Assembly (NCBI GenBank): GCA_002502295.1
Contig: DANX01000054.1
Coordinates: forward strand, 1 to 8,749
DNA length: 8,749 nt
Source: Euryarchaeota archaeon UBA561
GTDB taxonomy: Archaea > Thermoplasmatota > Poseidoniia > Poseidoniales > Poseidoniaceae
Direction: 5' to 3'
The notes beneath the pieces are model-generated. The model did no database searches, was not told the origin of the DNA, and saw only the letters and a list, made by a program, of their open reading frames with translations. This document shows positions 6,300-8,749 of this stretch, in pieces (positions within the stretch are counted from its first letter, which is position 1; the number at the start of each line of letters is the position of its first letter). Made by a program: the position numbers and the translations under genes.

Positions 6300-6306
6300 C
6301 CCAAAG

Positions 6307-6355
6307 CAGAGGGGGCCCTCTGCTCAGGCGTCTTGTCAGAGGGTACCCATTGCTC
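6307..6355. repeat. Dispersed palindromic intergenic repeat, copy C
   Basis: This copy lies in the 239-bp divergent spacer between the lipoprotein and polytopic membrane-protein genes. It begins with an almost continuous palindrome, AGCAGAGGG-GG-CCCTCTGCT (6305-6324). CGTCTTGTCAGAGGGTA follows, then ACCCATTGCTC. The first 39 nt align with copy B, and ACCCATTGCTC (6345-6355) is the reverse complement of GAGCAATGGGT in copy A. CCCTCTG (6316-6322) can pair with CAGAGGG on its left or at 6337-6343, but not both at once. No matching right arm for ACCCATTGC was found, so this copy seems truncated. Confidence 0.55.
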
Positions 6356-6459
6356 AAACAATACCAGTCAAGGAGCCAACATCGGGTTCTTGCGGACGCC
6401 AACATTTGATTGAGCGACAGTTGCTTGGCAAACCCACCATGAATTGAGGGTACGAGGCA

Positions 6460-6480
6460 AAATCAACGGTTGATTTAACA
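6460..6480 (+). promoter_or_regulatory. Promoter with overlapping palindrome for the polytopic membrane-protein gene
   Basis: AAATCAAC (6460-6467) and GTTGATTT (6469-6476) form a perfect 17-bp palindrome with a 1-nt centre. Its right arm runs into TTTAACA (6474-6480), a TATA-like stretch centred about 28 nt before the ATG at 6505. A protein bound to the palindrome would cover the usual BRE/TATA position, so a repressor operator is a reasonable guess. No Shine-Dalgarno sequence precedes the ATG, so a leaderless transcript is likely. Confidence 0.45.
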
Positions 6481-6504
6481 AACGATGCAGGCTGTGGCTT
6501 TTCC

Positions 6505-7797
6505 ATGGTCGTCGATGGGTTGCTCGCAGTTGGCGGCATCCTCAGCTTCGCTCTTGGCATCTCAGGCCTTATCCTTATCCGAAAACAGAAATTTGAGGTT
6601 ATCTGGAACAAGCACTTTGCCGCACAATTGCTCTGCTGGATGTTCATTTGCAAGGGCGTGGCCAACAGCCTCTACTCAATAGGCTACGACACTGAATACA
6701 CGAACATTGTGGTTTATGGTGGCCATTTTAGCAACGTGATCTTCTGCGGGCTGCTGTTGCTGATTTCCCTTATCTTCCCCGTACCCATCCTTCGCACTCG
6801 AAAGCAGTTCAAAATCGGGATTGGGGCGGTTCTTGTTTATGCCTTGATTTCAATTGGAGCAGTCGTCTTTTTAGACATCAATTCGCCGCTTGCCAGCTTC
6901 CCCGGAATGTACCTCACTGGCTGCTTCATCTGGACGCTTGTGTACCTGAAATTCAGGTTCATGAAGGGTGAAGAGAGCAACGAGGAAGTACAAGGCGTTG
7001 CGGATCTGGCCATCCTGATGGTCATTTTGATCGTCGGCCATATTCTCTTTTATTGGGTGGGCATGTTTACTCGGGCGAATTACTTCTACTTCATGGACCT
7101 CTACGGAGGCAACCTCCTCAACGATTACCTCTGGTCTCAGGGCCTCGCCGTTGCCGTAATATTTGGGCTGGTGATTCTCTGTGGCGAGATTTACCAAGCA
7201 ACGCAGGGGCGCCTCAGAACCACATCGTACATTGTTTTCGCCTACATGGCTCTCGGTGTGTTGAGCCACATCGTGTTCGGCAACTCGGTGGTAACCGGTG
7301 GCGACGGGGGGCCGCTCTCTGGAACCGAGGTGGGCGGGCTCTCAGGGTTGCAGACCGTTTGGACCGAACTCACGTCTACTTTGCACTTTACCATGATGCG
7401 CCCTCTTCTCGGGCTTTACATCCTGTTCAGATACGGCCTGATTCGGATTTCTGAAGACAACGAGCAAGTTGGAAAAACAACATCAATCATCTTGATCGTG
7501 GTTGCCACCTCTGCGCTGCTTGAACTCGTCCAGTCCCTCATTCCGTTGACCGAAATGCTGTCTGCAGGCATCCTCGGTATCGCCATCGCTTTCGGTATTG
7601 GTTGGGAGGAACGGTCATTCCAAACGTTGATTTCCGACCCGTTACGGTTCCCCATTCGGACCAAAGGCTCTTACTTTCCCGAATTGGATTTTGACAAAAC
7701 CGAGCACCACAGGTTCGACAAGGCCTTGATGGTCATCATACCGTTCTTGCTTTTCGTGGCCCTGTTGCTCCATTGGAGCCAAGTGGAACCTTTCTAA
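6505..7797 (+). CDS. Polytopic membrane protein of unknown function
   Basis: A 430-residue integral membrane protein with about eleven or twelve hydrophobic segments, at roughly 4-25, 38-57, 74-95, 103-124, 131-150, 166-188, 209-229, 240-260, 290-310, 326-347, 350-367 and 406-424. A Gly-rich loop (264-281) separates two of them. A short charged stretch (368-405, with EERSF and DFDKTEHHRFDK) precedes the last span. No transporter, kinase or enzyme motif that I know is visible, so no function is assigned. The ATG at 6505 is the only upstream in-frame start before a stop, and no ribosome-binding sequence precedes it. The stop is 12 bp before the start of the next gene on the same strand, which indicates an operon. 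A sensor, transport or assembly role with that single-span partner is possible but unsupported beyond adjacency. Confidence 0.9.
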   Translation: MVVDGLLAVGGILSFALGISGLILIRKQKFEVIWNKHFAAQLLCWMFICKGVANSLYSIGYDTEYTNIVVYGGHFSNVIFCGLLLLISLIFPVPILRTRKQFKIGIGAVLVYALISIGAVVFLDINSPLASFPGMYLTGCFIWTLVYLKFRFMKGEESNEEVQGVADLAILMVILIVGHILFYWVGMFTRANYFYFMDLYGGNLLNDYLWSQGLAVAVIFGLVILCGEIYQATQGRLRTTSYIVFAYMALGVLSHIVFGNSVVTGGDGGPLSGTEVGGLSGLQTVWTELTSTLHFTMMRPLLGLYILFRYGLIRISEDNEQVGKTTSIILIVVATSALLELVQSLIPLTEMLSAGILGIAIAFGIGWEERSFQTLISDPLRFPIRTKGSYFPELDFDKTEHHRFDKALMVIIPFLLFVALLLHWSQVEPF

Positions 7798-7809
7798 CGG
7801 TGATGTGCA

Positions 7810-8505
7810 ATGAGTGACGACACGAGTATTGCTTTTCTCGCCAAAGAAGACGATTCGGGCAAGGCGTTTGCGCTTCTTTCGGCTGTGGTGATCGTGGGTT
7901 TAGCCTTCCACGCTTACAGTTTCTTCATCGTCAAGGAAAACGACATCGTCAACAAGTACACCGCTCCAAAATACGCTGTGTCTTTTGAACAATCCAGTCT
8001 GCAAGGCTCAGATTCCATGCTTATCGCCGATGGGGAAACCGATGTGTTCCAACTCTCAAGAGACATCATTGAGGCAGATTCATCGCTTATGATGGCGAAA
8101 ATCAGCATATCAATTTCATACGAGGAAACCTCAGGATTGATTGCGGACCCTTGCGATGATGTCCTGGGTCAAATACCTCCCAACGGTATGACGGCGGATT
8201 GGGGGCATCCAGACAACGTTCTTTCCGATTCCAACAGTGATTGCAACACCATGACCCTCGTGGTGCACGTGTACCCCGAATACACCGGCGAGGCAATGCA
8301 GGAAGAAGGTTACAACGCAGAGCACTGGGAACGCATGTGGACCAACACCACTCACGGGAGTGGAATCCTCCAACTTGAAATCTCTGTGGACACCAATTCG
8401 GCACCTGGCTCCGCTTTGCCGGGCAACGACGACGACAACGAGGAAATCAACATCCAGTGGACGGTTGAGCTCTTCGAAGTCGACGTCCAGGCCGTACCCG
8501 TTTGA
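7810..8505 (+). CDS. Single-span membrane-anchored protein with acidic extracytoplasmic domain
   Basis: A 231-residue protein that I do not recognise. A short acidic N-terminus (MSDDTS...KEDDSG) precedes one membrane span at about 19-41 (AFALLSAVVIVGLAFHAYSFF). The remaining 190 residues are soluble, acidic and rich in beta-type segments, and probably face outward. Cys115 and Cys145 could form a disulfide, Asn179 is in an N-T-T sequon, and GNDDDNEE at 205-212 may bind cations or act as a flexible spacer. The last strand (INIQWTVELFEVDVQAV) ends the domain cleanly. GGTGAT lies about 10 nt before the ATG, a reasonable Shine-Dalgarno sequence for an internal operon gene. It follows the polytopic membrane-protein gene by 12 bp and is likely its partner. 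Its stop lies 2 bp from the stop of the convergent small gene. Confidence 0.88.
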   Translation: MSDDTSIAFLAKEDDSGKAFALLSAVVIVGLAFHAYSFFIVKENDIVNKYTAPKYAVSFEQSSLQGSDSMLIADGETDVFQLSRDIIEADSSLMMAKISISISYEETSGLIADPCDDVLGQIPPNGMTADWGHPDNVLSDSNSDCNTMTLVVHVYPEYTGEAMQEEGYNAEHWERMWTNTTHGSGILQLEISVDTNSAPGSALPGNDDDNEEINIQWTVELFEVDVQAVPV

Positions 8506-8507
8506 CT

Positions 8508-8708
8508 TCACACGAGCAGTCGTCTTTCGACCGAAAGTTGCTCGTAAGCGTCCACGGCCATCTGCAATTCTTCGGGCAAATCGCCCACCTCGGTTCCAGA
8601 GAGCGGAATTCTTGCAAATAGTTTTGCAATCGGCTTACGGAATTTGTAGAGTAAAATAAAACCAACAATAATTATGGTAATATCTGGTAAAAATCCTAAG
8701 CTTGACAT
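8508..8708 (-). CDS. Small single-span membrane protein
   Basis: A 66-residue protein from the ATG at 8708; a GTG at 8723 would add five residues. One hydrophobic span lies at about 9-23 (DITIIIVGFILLY). A basic amphipathic stretch (KFRKPIAKLFARIPL) and an acidic helix (EVGDLPEELQMAVDAYEQLSVERRLLV) follow, the latter probably cytoplasmic. The layout resembles small membrane-bound scaffold or regulatory proteins, but I recognise no family. The ATG is favoured because AGGA lies 5 nt before it and a TATA-like TTAAAT is centred about 25 nt upstream. The two stop codons of this convergent pair are 2 bp apart. Coding is supported by the span plus charged-helix pattern and the promoter, but the short length leaves some doubt. 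Confidence 0.7.
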   Translation of the reverse strand: MSSLGFLPDITIIIVGFILLYKFRKPIAKLFARIPLSGTEVGDLPEELQMAVDAYEQLSVERRLLV

Positions 8709-8730
8709 AAAGTTCCTATGCACTGTTTTG

Positions 8731-8736
8731 ATTTAA
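8731..8736 (-). promoter_or_regulatory. TATA-like box for the small membrane-protein gene
   Basis: On the minus strand TTAAAT, in an A/T-rich setting (CTTAAATCAAAA), is centred about 25 nt before the ATG at 8708. This would place the transcript start at or next to that ATG. It supports the ATG over the upstream GTG. Confidence 0.45.
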
Positions 8737-8749
8737 GATAGATGTATTA

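Noticed and set aside
6354..6665. Minus-strand 103-codon frame across the start of the polytopic membrane-protein gene
   Set aside because: It overlaps the first hydrophobic segments of that gene and the promoter palindrome. Its product shows no coherent features.
8102..8511. Minus-strand frames opposite the 7810-8505 gene, including one of 126 codons
   Set aside because: The plus-strand gene has a clear membrane span, ribosome-binding sequence and operon spacing; the opposing frames have none of these.

Overview
The window looks like a piece of a marine planktonic archaeal genome, most plausibly a Marine Group II euryarchaeote (Poseidoniales). The reasons are indirect: compact, mostly unidentified genes; an archaeal-type lipoprotein leader ending in SSLAGC-IGG; acidic, Asn/Asp-rich exported domains with N-x-S/T sequons; and TATA-like boxes about 25-30 nt before several start codons, as expected for leaderless archaeal transcripts. 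No rRNA, tRNA, transposase, integrase or CRISPR array is visible, so the assignment is an inference.

Layout. Left part (1-2308): the first 20 codons of a minus-strand gene leaving the window, then NADP-dependent isocitrate dehydrogenase (icd, minus), a head-to-head OsmC/YhfA-like thiol peroxidase-family protein (plus), and a convergent acidic protein of unknown function (minus) whose end overlaps osmC. Middle (2474-4204): a two-domain protein joining an N-terminal GNAT acyltransferase-like domain to a complete HisC-like PLP aminotransferase. A divergent spacer before it carries a perfect GTCGAA-N7-TTCGAC palindrome. Middle right (4205-6504): two minus-strand accessory-looking genes, a multi-pass membrane protein and a lipoprotein made of a coiled coil plus 23 pentapeptide repeats. 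The three spacers around these two genes contain diverged copies of one palindromic intergenic repeat. Right part (6505-8749): a polytopic membrane protein and a single-span membrane-anchored protein in a likely two-gene operon (plus), ending 2 bp from a convergent 66-residue membrane protein (minus).

What works together. Icd supplies 2-oxoglutarate and NADPH and is the only core-metabolism gene. The 6505-7797 and 7810-8505 pair probably forms one membrane unit of unknown role. The lipoprotein is a surface protein. The most unusual items are the acyltransferase-aminotransferase fusion and the dispersed repeat family, in which two copies share a 44-nt hairpin of identical geometry with a compensatory base-pair change.
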